A DNA stretch of 42,315 nt from an uncultured Christensenellaceae bacterium (GCA_910588425.1 CAJUPM010000016.1:1-42315), one strand, 5' to 3'; positions 6,504 through 14,177 are shown, counted from the first letter of the stretch. Numbers and translations: made by a program. The notes: generated from the sequence alone by a model not told the origin.

Positions 6504-7126
6504 CTAATTATCACTATTTTTAAAGTGAGTTACCTGTTGATATTCGGGCTGAGAGCGCCCTCGTTGCTTCCCATCAATAATAACATTATTCATGTCATTT
6601 CCATCAATGTCAAGGTAGTTTCTTCCGCGTGGTCTTGAAGTATCCTCAATCCTAAAATAGTTGCCATCTGGATCATAGACAACGCTTATATGCGTTTGTG
6701 TATTAGTATACGCTATTTTTCCAGAACCAGTAACTATTGGCTTTGCATCTGGAGCAAATTTTCTAATTGCTTCACTTAGGCTTGTCTCTTTCCATCCAGA
6801 GGAAAACTTTTGGGCTCGCCTTTTACCACGTCCCTTTTGAGAAGAAGTTCTTTCAACATCAGCATCATCTTTAGTATTAGCTTCGGATGGCGCTTGATAT
6901 TCACTTGCTTGTTGATCTGTACCATTACCAATCTCAGCGTCAACAATTTGGCCAAATGTCTCCGCACTGCCATCCTGAACAATGGGGCCGTTATTCGCAT
7001 CTTGCGCTTGTTTAAATCCTCCTTCTCCCGTATTCTGCGTGCATGCAGGGTTCTTCCCATTTTGGGTATCAAAACCTTCCAGTCCAAAATCAGCTTGATT
7101 GTTTTGCCGGTTTCCCGCATCTCCAG
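6504..7126 (-). CDS. Orphan toxin C-terminal cassette 2 (linker plus toxin domain, no trunk)
   Basis: The frame is open from before 7223, but the homologous part begins near 7126 with the linker (GDAGNRQNNQADFGLEG, DTQNGKNPACTQNTGEGG). No ATG/GTG with a ribosome site precedes the linker and hairpin HP4 lies immediately upstream, so it is probably not made on its own. After the linker comes a divergent stretch and a ~110-residue domain with SGKIAYTNTQTHISVVYD, GNYFRIED, NYLDIDG and the ending GKQRGRS-x2-EYQQVTHFKN. That ending resembles C-terminal toxin domains of CdiA-type and other polymorphic toxins (GRSxxEYxxxTHFxN); it is probably a nuclease. The next gene, 8 bases on, is the probable immunity gene. 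Confidence 0.65.
6955..7126 (-). repeat. Toxin linker repeat, copy B (orphan cassette 2)
   Basis: About 170 bases nearly identical to the trunk-proximal part of the linker in the full toxin gene (7916-8087). It shares the upstream half of the linker and diverges after the SAETF codons, earlier than copy A does. Confidence 0.85.
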
Positions 7127-7136
7127 CCAATAAAAA

Positions 7137-7158
7137 AGAGCAGGAACTTTCCTGCTCT
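7137..7158 (-). terminator. Shared-stem terminator HP4
   Basis: AGAGCAGGA-actt-TCCTGCTCT followed on the minus strand by T6. It separates the active toxin-immunity pair from orphan cassette 2. Confidence 0.85.
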
Positions 7159-7192
7159 TTCTGTTGCTCTGATTTCCCGAAATTATATTGTT

Positions 7193-7438
7193 CTAAGGTC
7201 TTTCTGTAATATAAGAAAACCAACCTGCTTTTTTAATATCTTTCAATGGTGCAGATTCTGCCAAACCATACTTAAAACATGATCCATTTTGATTAATCAA
7301 AGCGTCTTGAGGCGTTTCCCATTCCGCTTCACACTCTTCACAATAAATAAATAACTTACCCGTCTCCTTTTCCTTTAAAATCTCCAACCTACCTTGTCTG
7401 CAAATAACACACTCTCCGATATAACTGTTATTGTTCAT
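7193..7438 (-). CDS. Zinc-ribbon probable immunity protein, copy A (partner of the full-length toxin)
   Basis: An 81-residue protein with CVIC and CEEC Cys pairs, forming a likely zinc ribbon, then an acidic segment and the end IKKAGWFSYITERP. It starts 9 bases after the stop of the 968-aa toxin, with a GGAGG site overlapping the toxin's end, so it should be co-translated with it. This position and the paralogue at 3653-3898 among orphan immunity genes make it the best candidate antidote for the toxin's C-terminal domain. No enzymatic motif is visible. Confidence 0.7.
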   Translation of the reverse strand: MNNNSYIGECVICRQGRLEILKEKETGKLFIYCEECEAEWETPQDALINQNGSCFKYGLAESAPLKDIKKAGWFSYITERP

Positions 7439-7447
7439 TTTTCCTCC

Positions 7448-10354
7448 TTATTTTGTAGTATATCCATTTGATGGAAATGCGGTAACAATATAATTTGTAT
7501 CTTTGAGAACTACTATCGTAATATAATCCAACTGCTCTCCTGTATTGAGATAACCACTCTCATACCCGGCATTTTTATAAGGGATAATATAGACTGCACG
7601 GCCAGTTCCATCATCAATAGTTATAGCACCCTCGTGTAATTCCCACGCTTGTCTAGTCATTTCAATAGGATCACCATTAAATACCCCATGCCGCTTTTTA
7701 TTTGGCATCTCAGTGCCATGCTTATTAACATGTTCTACTCTTGTCTCCCCATTTTTGTTAACTACTTTGTCCCAGTCCAACTCAAAGGATTTAGCATTAT
7801 TAGCATTTGCCTGGGTATTGGTACTATTATTCTCCGCTGAAGGGACACTTTCCTGCCCATCCACACTCACTTGCGCTTTCGCACCATCGTCAGTCTGCGT
7901 ACCAAAGATTTGGCTGAAGGTTTCCGCACTGCCATCCTGAACAATGGGGCCATTATTCGCATCTTGCGCTTGTTTAAACCCTCCTTCTCCCGTATCCTGC
8001 GTGGATGCAGGGTTCTTCCCATTTTGGGTATCAAAACCTTCCAGCCCAAAATCAGCTTGATTGTTTTGCCGGTTTCCCGCATCTCCAGTCGCAGCCTCCG
8101 CATCTAATTCCATCCTGAGCGTCTCCGCCAGGCGATCAGCGGGCTGAAAATCCGAATCGGCATTTCCTCCCATGCTCGCTTTGGTATTCGCATCCATTTC
8201 AGCAACAGCCAGATCCGTTTGGCCCATAGTTCCAGGCGTTTTTCCCTCTACAAAATTCTCCATCGCCTGGTTGAGGCGCTCGGAAATCTTCGCATCCTGC
8301 TGCTCCAGATAGGCTATGGTCGCCGCATCTGTTTTTCCGCTTTCGAGCGCCTGTATCATTCCAGGAAGCTCTGTCATCCCCTGAATCACTGCCCGCATGA
8401 AAAAGTTTGTCAGCAGTGCTTCCTGGAGCTGCTTATGGCTGATTCCCTCGGCATCCGGATCGTAGATGAGGCGTTTAAGCCAACCTTCACTGCGCATTGC
8501 CAGCATATTAAAAGGCTGTTCCAAAAACGCGGTGATTCCCAGCTTCAAAATCCATTGCCCCATGACGTTTTTACACATAGCCTTGGTGAGATTTTCCGCC
8601 AGAGCGTCTGTAGTATATTTTGAAAGTTTGGCAAGTTTTGCAAATTTTGTGTATTTGCCGCCAAGGCCGCCTGTGATAACGCCAATGCCGAAATCCACTA
8701 TCCCTGTTACCAGCCCATAGGTCAGCGCCTGGTCTACCGTTGCGCCCTCCTGCAATGCCTGCCGCGTGTTTTCCCCTATTGTCATTGCAGTACCCATAAG
8801 AGTGCTTGGCATCATGCCCAGCGAAAGCGACCCGCTAGCTACTGCCAGCGCTAAATTGGGCAGCATATTGCCCACCATATAGGCAAGGCGTATCTTGCGC
8901 TGTTCCTCCGGCGTTATCGTATACTTTTTGACATTATGCTCGCGCCATTCCTGCACATAGGAGCCCTCAAGCGCGGTTTCTGCGGCATCTACCCAGCTTT
9001 CGCCTGCTTTATCCGCCCCAAGAAACTCCAGCCCTTTCCCAAAGAGATAAGCAAAGCCTCCAACGCCAAGCCTCGCCAACCTTTCAATTACGTTCAGTGC
9101 TCCAGCGGTAACCTCGCTCTTCGCATACTCCTGATAGTTGCTAATATCTGGGTTATATTTGATAATGCCGTGCATCTGCCGGTTGAGATAGGATAATAGC
9201 TCATTGTTGAGCATCCCATGCTCGCCATAGTACCGAATGTACGAATCGACATAATCGCGCATATCTGTCAGCTGCGCCCACGCATCATAAGCGGCTTTTT
9301 GATCGTCCGTCAAACTCTCGTATGTTCCCGGATCTGCATAGCCGTAGTAAATATTCGTAGCCGTCTCATAATCAATGCAGTCTCTTGCTGTGCCTTTTTG
9401 ATTATAGGAAGAGACAATCTCGCGAATCTGCTCCGGCCAATAGACCACCTGCCCCTTGACGGCTTGGTAAGTCCGTTCACCCTTAGCGGCAATTTCCTTG
9501 TTGCGCTGGATGAGTAGTTTATTTGCGGGGTCTAGGTCCCATTCGCCGTATTTGTAGCTGCCATCCTCGTTATACCCTAAATCCGGACGCCAATCGCCTG
9601 TCTCTTCTAAGAGTTTACGGTATTCCGCAAGCTCTTCTTCGGTGAGTTTGGGCTGTTCCTCTCTGGGCTCGCCCGAGTATACAAAGCGAATTTTGCCTTT
9701 TTCCTCATCCCATTTTCCAATACCCTCCGAAACAGCGCGCAGGAAATCGTTGCCTTGCGCATCGCCCAGGTTTCCATCCAGCGTTACGACAACATCCTCC
9801 TTCCTGTCGGTAAGAAAAGATTCCGGATCAAATAGCCAATTGTGATAGAAGGTATATTGATTGGTGGAAGGCGCATTTTGCATATTTTGATAGGCGCGCA
9901 TAATCTGCTCAACAATTTCTTCCTCCGTCAGCTCTTCCTGCGCTTTTGGCTGACTCTGCTCCTTCACCTTCTTCAAATACTCATCTTCATAGATGGGCAT
10001 TTTCACCATCCGATAGGTACCCTTGTCATAAACAAAAGTATCTTCATAGCCCTTCACTCCCGGAAGCTGAAAAGTCTGCTTTTTCTTTGAGGCTCCGGCG
10101 TCATTCTGCGCGGACTTTCCGGAAGGCTCAGGAGCTTTGACAGAAGAGCCTGGCCGCTCTGCTTTATATGCGCTGGGCGGCGAAACGCTCTTTGCCGCAT
10201 ACTCCCGCAGTTTTTTCGCCGCGCGGATAAGTTCGCTTGTCCCTTTTTGGTTATCCGGCGGCCTGGCGTTTTGTTGTCGCTTGCGCTCTTTGTCCAAAAT
10301 CTCCTGATATAGCTGTGGATTTTGTACCCCAGCATATCTGCTCATGTCGATCAT
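7448..10354 (-). CDS. Large polymorphic toxin: novel trunk, hydrophobic region, exchangeable linker, C-terminal toxin domain
   Basis: A 968-residue protein with no signal peptide. I chose ATG 10354 because GGAGGTG lies 6 bases upstream; an ATG 15 bases earlier overlaps that site. Residues 1-130 are polar and Lys/Gln-rich. About 150-420 is a charged region with several Trp and Tyr. About 490-590 is hydrophobic with small residues (GNMLPNLALAVASG, GLVTGIVDFGIGVITGGLGG), resembling membrane-active segments of phage ejection proteins and other giant toxins. About 755-835 is the repeated linker. The last ~100 residues form the toxin: VNKHGTEMPNKKRHGVFNGD, TRQAWE, VYIIPYKNAGYESG and TAFPSNGY; the conserved His residues and TAFP ending suggest a BECR-type RNase. 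No LXG, WXG, Rhs or MuF motif was seen. The export route is unknown. Confidence 0.7.
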   Translation of the reverse strand: MIDMSRYAGVQNPQLYQEILDKERKRQQNARPPDNQKGTSELIRAAKKLREYAAKSVSPPSAYKAERPGSSVKAPEPSGKSAQNDAGASKKKQTFQLPGVKGYEDTFVYDKGTYRMVKMPIYEDEYLKKVKEQSQPKAQEELTEEEIVEQIMRAYQNMQNAPSTNQYTFYHNWLFDPESFLTDRKEDVVVTLDGNLGDAQGNDFLRAVSEGIGKWDEEKGKIRFVYSGEPREEQPKLTEEELAEYRKLLEETGDWRPDLGYNEDGSYKYGEWDLDPANKLLIQRNKEIAAKGERTYQAVKGQVVYWPEQIREIVSSYNQKGTARDCIDYETATNIYYGYADPGTYESLTDDQKAAYDAWAQLTDMRDYVDSYIRYYGEHGMLNNELLSYLNRQMHGIIKYNPDISNYQEYAKSEVTAGALNVIERLARLGVGGFAYLFGKGLEFLGADKAGESWVDAAETALEGSYVQEWREHNVKKYTITPEEQRKIRLAYMVGNMLPNLALAVASGSLSLGMMPSTLMGTAMTIGENTRQALQEGATVDQALTYGLVTGIVDFGIGVITGGLGGKYTKFAKLAKLSKYTTDALAENLTKAMCKNVMGQWILKLGITAFLEQPFNMLAMRSEGWLKRLIYDPDAEGISHKQLQEALLTNFFMRAVIQGMTELPGMIQALESGKTDAATIAYLEQQDAKISERLNQAMENFVEGKTPGTMGQTDLAVAEMDANTKASMGGNADSDFQPADRLAETLRMELDAEAATGDAGNRQNNQADFGLEGFDTQNGKNPASTQDTGEGGFKQAQDANNGPIVQDGSAETFSQIFGTQTDDGAKAQVSVDGQESVPSAENNSTNTQANANNAKSFELDWDKVVNKNGETRVEHVNKHGTEMPNKKRHGVFNGDPIEMTRQAWELHEGAITIDDGTGRAVYIIPYKNAGYESGYLNTGEQLDYITIVVLKDTNYIVTAFPSNGYTTK
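7853..8087 (-). repeat. Toxin linker repeat, copy C (in the full-length toxin)
   Basis: The reference copy. Copy A matches all of it, and copy B matches the trunk-proximal ~170 bases. It is rich in Asn, Gln, Gly and Asp codons. The homology stops where the toxin domains become unrelated. Confidence 0.85.
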
Positions 10355-10366
10355 TTTTGACACCTC

Positions 10367-10441
10367 CACATAATGTGTTTTTATATCTCAATAATATCAC
10401 ATTTTGTGTCAATCATCAATTTATTTTTATCACTATATGTG
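10367..10441 (-). promoter_or_regulatory. Toxin-gene promoter with three CACA-N3-TGTG palindromes
   Basis: On the minus strand TTGATG and TATTAT lie 17 bases apart (10414-10419 and 10391-10396). Palindromes CACATAATGTG (10367-10377), CACATTTTGTG (10398-10408) and imperfect CACTATATGTG (10431-10441) lie with centres 31-33 bases apart, one after the -10, one in the spacer and one upstream of the -35. This is what a repressor operator array would look like. The adjacent XRE protein is the obvious candidate ligand. Confidence 0.6.
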
Positions 10442-10520
10442 TCCAACCACCCCTTCTAATTAATATGGCGCAAACTTCCTCGCCTTTTTTCACAAGGTGA
10501 AAGCCGAATGATTCTCCCTT

Positions 10521-10790
10521 CTATTTCTGTGAGCAGTCTGTCAGAAGCTCTATCAGCGCATCTAGTCCCGGCGACGCTTTCTTCTTTCCCTCAAAGAACC
10601 GCGCAATGGGAACACCAAGCGCACCTGCAATTTTTTCCAAAGTGCCCAGCTTCAACTTGCTGGCGGCATGCTCCGCGGCATGAAGTGTCTTGAGCGCAAT
10701 ATCAGCTTCTGTGGCCAGCTTCAGCTGTGAGAGGCCGATTTCCTTGCGGAACTTCAAAATAGTCTGAGCGACGGTTCTCATTGTTTCCAT
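10521..10790 (-). CDS. XRE-family helix-turn-helix regulator (right end of island)
   Basis: An 89-residue Cro/CI-type protein, helix-turn-helix at residues 8-66 (GLSQLKLATEADIALKTLHA), then a short tail LDALIELL. It is a paralogue of the left-end XRE protein, with about half its residues identical over 83 positions. The ribosome site AGGAGGGG is 3 bases from ATG 10790. It lies 166 bases upstream of the toxin gene in the same direction, with operator-like palindromes on both sides. I infer that it represses itself and the toxin operon. Confidence 0.88.
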   Translation of the reverse strand: METMRTVAQTILKFRKEIGLSQLKLATEADIALKTLHAAEHAASKLKLGTLEKIAGALGVPIARFFEGKKKASPGLDALIELLTDCSQK

Positions 10791-10839
10791 AATCCCCTCC
10801 TAGCAAAGCCTTATGAGAAAATCATGAAACAATTACACA

Positions 10840-10853
10840 TAACTATATAGTTA
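10840..10853. promoter_or_regulatory. 14-bp perfect palindrome upstream of the right XRE gene
   Basis: TAACTATATAGTTA, about 50 bases upstream of the ATG at 10790, in the likely promoter region. It is a candidate autoregulatory operator. It differs in sequence from the palindromes at the toxin promoter. Confidence 0.5.
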
Positions 10854-10971
10854 CAAAAATGCAACCAAATTAGAACCACATTTTACGAATAGAGAAACCG
10901 CGGTTCCTCCAGCCATTTATGGGGCATCACATGCTAAAAGCAGCAGGAGTCATCCGGCAAAAACTTCAAAT

Positions 10972-11003
10972 AAAAAGAAGAGAGCCTTTGCTCTCTTCTT
11001 TAC
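10972..11003. terminator. Bidirectional terminator
   Basis: AAGAAGAGAGC-cttt-GCTCTCTTCTT, at the 3' end of the D-Ala-D-Ala carboxypeptidase gene and at the right border of the AT-rich island. Confidence 0.85.
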
Positions 11004-11009
11004 TTATTT

Positions 11010-12443
11010 TTAAAATCTGCGGCGGCGCCGGCGGTAAACCGAGCCGACTTTTTTCCTTCTGGAGCGCGAGTAACGCATTCTGCGGCTTCTCTTCGCTCCC
11101 AGCGTGCGCACAATCAGGAAAACAATCAGCGCGATAGGGATGAGCAGCCAAAGCCAAACATATTTGCTGATTTTCCGCACACTCGCGCTGGGATCATCCA
11201 AGTCCACCGTCCCGACCTTATTCGCATTGGCATTTTCAACGAGCTTCTGATACTCTTCATTGCTCATCATATCCTCTGCCGCGGCCAAATCGCCTGAAAA
11301 GATCGTCTGATCCCCGTTTGCGATTACCACTTTGCCGACAATATCTCCCATCAGCACAGGCGCCGCCAGACCCTCACTTGGCGTAATCTGCACGGTAATT
11401 TGAGCGCGATCCACATCATTTTTTAAAACAATCGCGCCGTCTGCCCCCGTCCCGGCCGGAACGCATTTAAGCTTCATGGGCACGCCGTCTACCACCGGCG
11501 CATTTGCCACATCGATTTGCATTTTTTCCGCCGCCAGCTCATCCAGCGGCACTTTGGAAAACTCATTAAAGCCATATTCAAAGAGAGAACGGACGATCGT
11601 CCATCTCTTTGCGCCCTGATCCGAGCTGTCTCCGAACACCAGCGCGATCAGATGCCTTCCGTCTTTCTGCGCCGTCGCGATGACGCATCCGCCTGCGTTG
11701 GCTGTGGAGCCTGTTTTTAGCCCCGTCGTGTACTCATATTCAAAGTTGGTATACGGCGGCGCGTTGGGATCTTTGTTCTCCGGCGTATAGATCAGCCGGT
11801 TGGTGTTTTCCAGGTTGAAGTTGGTCGTCTTGTCAACAGTGGTGGCGTTGTATGTTTTGCTGCTTGCGATCTTCATGATCGTCTCATTGCCTGCGGCATA
11901 CTGCGCCAATTTTGCCATATCACGCACAGTGGTCTGGTGCCCGTCCCAATCCAGCCCCGAAACTGTAACGAAGTTTGTGCTCGTCATGCCCAGCTCCGCC
12001 GCTTTCTGATTCATCAGAACGGCGAACTGATCCGTCGAACCCGCGACCTTCACTGCCAGCGCCACTGCCGCATCATTGCCTGAACTTAGGAACATGCCAT
12101 AGAGCAAGGTCTCCACAGTTACCGTCTGCCCGGGTTTGAGGCCCATCAGCGAGCCGGAAACCGAAACCTCTGCCCCGACGGTAACTTCATCCGCCAGCTG
12201 CACATGATCCAGCGCAACCAGCGCCGTCATGATCTTGGTCGTGCTGGCAGGGGCGATTACTGCATCCGGGTTCTTCTCATAGAGCACAGTCCCGGTATCC
12301 TGATCCAGCAGCATGATGGCATTCGCCGTCATCTCGGCCTCATCGATGCCTGCCGCAAAGACCCAGTATACCGTGGTAAAAACCATTATAAACGCAAGAA
12401 ACGCGACAAATATTTTAAAAAGCAAATTACGCCTCAACAGCAT
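11010..12443 (-). CDS. dacF: D-alanyl-D-alanine carboxypeptidase (PBP5/DacF family)
   Basis: A 477-residue serine peptidase that trims the terminal D-Ala of peptidoglycan stem peptides outside the membrane. A signal peptide is at 5-31. The catalytic S67-T-T-K70 follows, then SSGND (S-x-N) and LKTGSTANAGGC (KTG). Unlike short PBP5 proteins, it ends in a membrane helix (WLWLLIPIALIVFLIV) and a very basic tail of Arg repeats. I prefer ATG 12443, which begins the signal peptide and has AAGGGGG just upstream, over the GTG at 12473, which has no ribosome site. The dacF symbol is by family; sporulation-specific use is not shown. Confidence 0.88.
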   Translation of the reverse strand: MLLRRNLLFKIFVAFLAFIMVFTTVYWVFAAGIDEAEMTANAIMLLDQDTGTVLYEKNPDAVIAPASTTKIMTALVALDHVQLADEVTVGAEVSVSGSLMGLKPGQTVTVETLLYGMFLSSGNDAAVALAVKVAGSTDQFAVLMNQKAAELGMTSTNFVTVSGLDWDGHQTTVRDMAKLAQYAAGNETIMKIASSKTYNATTVDKTTNFNLENTNRLIYTPENKDPNAPPYTNFEYEYTTGLKTGSTANAGGCVIATAQKDGRHLIALVFGDSSDQGAKRWTIVRSLFEYGFNEFSKVPLDELAAEKMQIDVANAPVVDGVPMKLKCVPAGTGADGAIVLKNDVDRAQITVQITPSEGLAAPVLMGDIVGKVVIANGDQTIFSGDLAAAEDMMSNEEYQKLVENANANKVGTVDLDDPSASVRKISKYVWLWLLIPIALIVFLIVRTLGAKRSRRMRYSRSRRKKVGSVYRRRRRRF

Positions 12444-12481
12444 AACCCCCTTTGGTACATCAAAATCGGACACGTAAAGCT

Positions 12482-12510
12482 AGTATATCATAGCCCGCGT
12501 TATTTTGGAA
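12482..12510 (-). promoter_or_regulatory. Probable promoter of the carboxypeptidase gene (extended -10)
   Basis: TTCCAA and TATACT 17 bases apart on the minus strand, with TG one base before the -10. The weak -35 and the TGn motif fit an extended -10 promoter. Confidence 0.45.
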
Positions 12511-12556
12511 CAAAAAATCTCCCCTTTTGTCGAGTATTCACAATTTCACAATAATT

Positions 12557-12940
12557 TTAAGAATTTTTGCCAGCCTCACAAAATTCCGGCAGGCCCTCGT
12601 ATTCCAGGAAATTGTCCTTGTCTTTCCAGAGCCGCTCGATGTCGTAGAACTCGCGCTCCTCTCTATGGAAGAGATGCACCAGCAGATCGCCGAAATCCAC
12701 GACAATCCACCTGCCCTGCCGATAGCCCTCCATGCGCTTTTTAAAAATGCCGTTTTTGGCCATATACTGCTCTGCCTCATCTGCCAGCATACGCAGCTGC
12801 GCCGGCGAGCGCCCGCTGCATACGACGAACGTCTCGGCCAGAATCGTCTGCCGAGAAACATCCAGCAGCACGATCTTCTCCGCCTTTTTCGCATCCAGCA
12901 GCTCTGCCAGCCCCATGGTTACCTGATCAAAATTTGCCAT
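12557..12940 (-). CDS. rsfS: Ribosome silencing factor RsfS (YbeB/Iojap)
   Basis: A 127-residue protein that binds ribosomal protein L14 and blocks subunit joining when nutrients are short. Family signs are the length, AEKIVLLDVSRQTILAETFVV, GRWIVVDFGDLLVHLFH and REFYDIERLW. It overlaps the 3' end of yqeK by 14 bases, the third gene of a nadD-yqeK-rsfS operon conserved in Firmicutes. Its ribosome site AGGAGAG lies inside yqeK. Confidence 0.96.
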   Translation of the reverse strand: MANFDQVTMGLAELLDAKKAEKIVLLDVSRQTILAETFVVCSGRSPAQLRMLADEAEQYMAKNGIFKKRMEGYRQGRWIVVDFGDLLVHLFHREEREFYDIERLWKDKDNFLEYEGLPEFCEAGKNS

Positions 12941-13523
12941 TTTGTTCTCTCCTTTTTTCTATCACCCACTGATAAGCGGCGGCGGTATCCGGGTGCACTT
13001 CCCCGCCCCTCGCCTGCAAATAGGCCAATTCATGCGCCAGAGCCTGTTCCAGCGCCTGCTCCAGGCCAAAATCCAGCGCCTGCCGCAGCTGCTCCACTCC
13101 GTCAAACTCCCGGTTCTCCTCCAGCAGATCGGATAAATAGACGATCTCCTCCAGCCGGCTCATGCCCCGCCCGCCTGTGGTATGGTGCGCAATGGCCGCA
13201 AGCACCTGTTCATCGCGGATGCCCAGCTCCCGCTCGGCCAGCTTCGCCCCCACCGGCCCGTGCAGTAAATTGGGCTGTGCCTCATAGGCATGGCAGAGCG
13301 GAACGCCGAACTCTTTGGCATATGCCAGCATTTTGTCATCCGGAACATACTTGGCGTAATCATGCAAAAGCCCTGCCACCGCCGCTTTTTCCGCGTCTTC
13401 TCCGTATCTTTTTGCCAGATCTACAGCCATCTTTTCCACGCCTAGGCTATGCACCAGGCGTTTGGGCGTCAGCCGCTGGCGCAGTGCTTCCAGATAGCGC
13501 GCTCTAAGCTCCTGCGAATACAT
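12927..13523 (-). CDS. yqeK: HD-domain nucleotide hydrolase YqeK
   Basis: A 198-residue HD-fold metal hydrolase. In relatives it cleaves diadenosine tetraphosphate symmetrically to two ADP. Metal ligands are visible: His25 region (LVHSLGV), HD at 54-55 (GLLHDYAKY), HGPVGA and AIAHHTTG, then a later Asp in YLSDLLEE. The start at 13523 has GGAGG 6 bases upstream and lies within nadD, overlapping its last 20 bases. Longer forms upstream have no ribosome site. Context matches the standard NAD/ribosome-silencing operon. Confidence 0.94.
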   Translation of the reverse strand: MYSQELRARYLEALRQRLTPKRLVHSLGVEKMAVDLAKRYGEDAEKAAVAGLLHDYAKYVPDDKMLAYAKEFGVPLCHAYEAQPNLLHGPVGAKLAERELGIRDEQVLAAIAHHTTGGRGMSRLEEIVYLSDLLEENREFDGVEQLRQALDFGLEQALEQALAHELAYLQARGGEVHPDTAAAYQWVIEKRREQNGKF

Positions 13524-14157
13524 GCTTCGCCTCCATAAACTGCAAGACCCGCGCCGGAACCAGTGCATCCACGCGCTCGCCCCGGCCCAGCGCTTCCCGC
13601 ACCATAGTCGAAGAAATATCCGGCCCTTCTCCGGAGGAAAGCAGGATTTTCACGCCGTATTTTTCCTTCAGCTCCTTCAGTTTGGCCTCCACCTTGTGCA
13701 TGGGATCGCCCGGCCTGGGCACGCACAGGAACGTGCAGAGATCCTGAGTGAGCACCGCCTCATACTCCTTCCAGGTTTCCAGCTGAAACAGCGTATCCGT
13801 CCCGATGATATAGTAGATGCGCTGGCCGGGTTTGAGCGTTTTATGAAAAGCACGCAGGGTATCGATGGTATAGGTATACCCCTCCCGCCGCAGTTCCATC
13901 GTGCAAAGCTCCAGAAAAGCTCCTTCCTGGCAGAACAGGCGGCACATCTGCTCCCGCTGCCCGGCGCTGAGCACGGCCTCCTGCTGCTTATGCGGCGGAA
14001 TGCCCACAGGCAGCACGATCACCTTATCCAGCTCAAATTCCCGGTAGACCTGCTCCGCGATGCGAAGATGCCCCAAATGCGGCGGGTTGAACGTCCCGCC
14101 CAAGATGCCGATGCGGCGCGCCAAAGGCTCCTGCGCCGCCAGATTCTCTCTTTCCAT
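13504..14157 (-). CDS. nadD: Nicotinate-nucleotide adenylyltransferase
   Basis: A 217-residue cytosolic enzyme that joins nicotinate mononucleotide and ATP to form deamido-NAD. GILGGTFNPPHLGHLRIAE carries the nucleotidyltransferase (H/T)xGH motif, and ISSTMVRE near the C-terminus is the second signature. ATG 14157 is preceded by AGGAGGAGA; the longer frame from 14175 starts within that site. It heads the nadD-yqeK-rsfS operon. Confidence 0.96.
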   Translation of the reverse strand: MERENLAAQEPLARRIGILGGTFNPPHLGHLRIAEQVYREFELDKVIVLPVGIPPHKQQEAVLSAGQREQMCRLFCQEGAFLELCTMELRREGYTYTIDTLRAFHKTLKPGQRIYYIIGTDTLFQLETWKEYEAVLTQDLCTFLCVPRPGDPMHKVEAKLKELKEKYGVKILLSSGEGPDISSTMVREALGRGERVDALVPARVLQFMEAKHVFAGA

Positions 14158-14177
14158 GCCTCTCCTCCTGCTCATTT

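Noticed and set aside
10860..11010. Possible right attachment site copying the tRNA-Val 3' end
   Set aside because: I compared this region with the tRNA 3' end by eye. Only short fragments such as a TCCAGCC-like string match, which is not significant.
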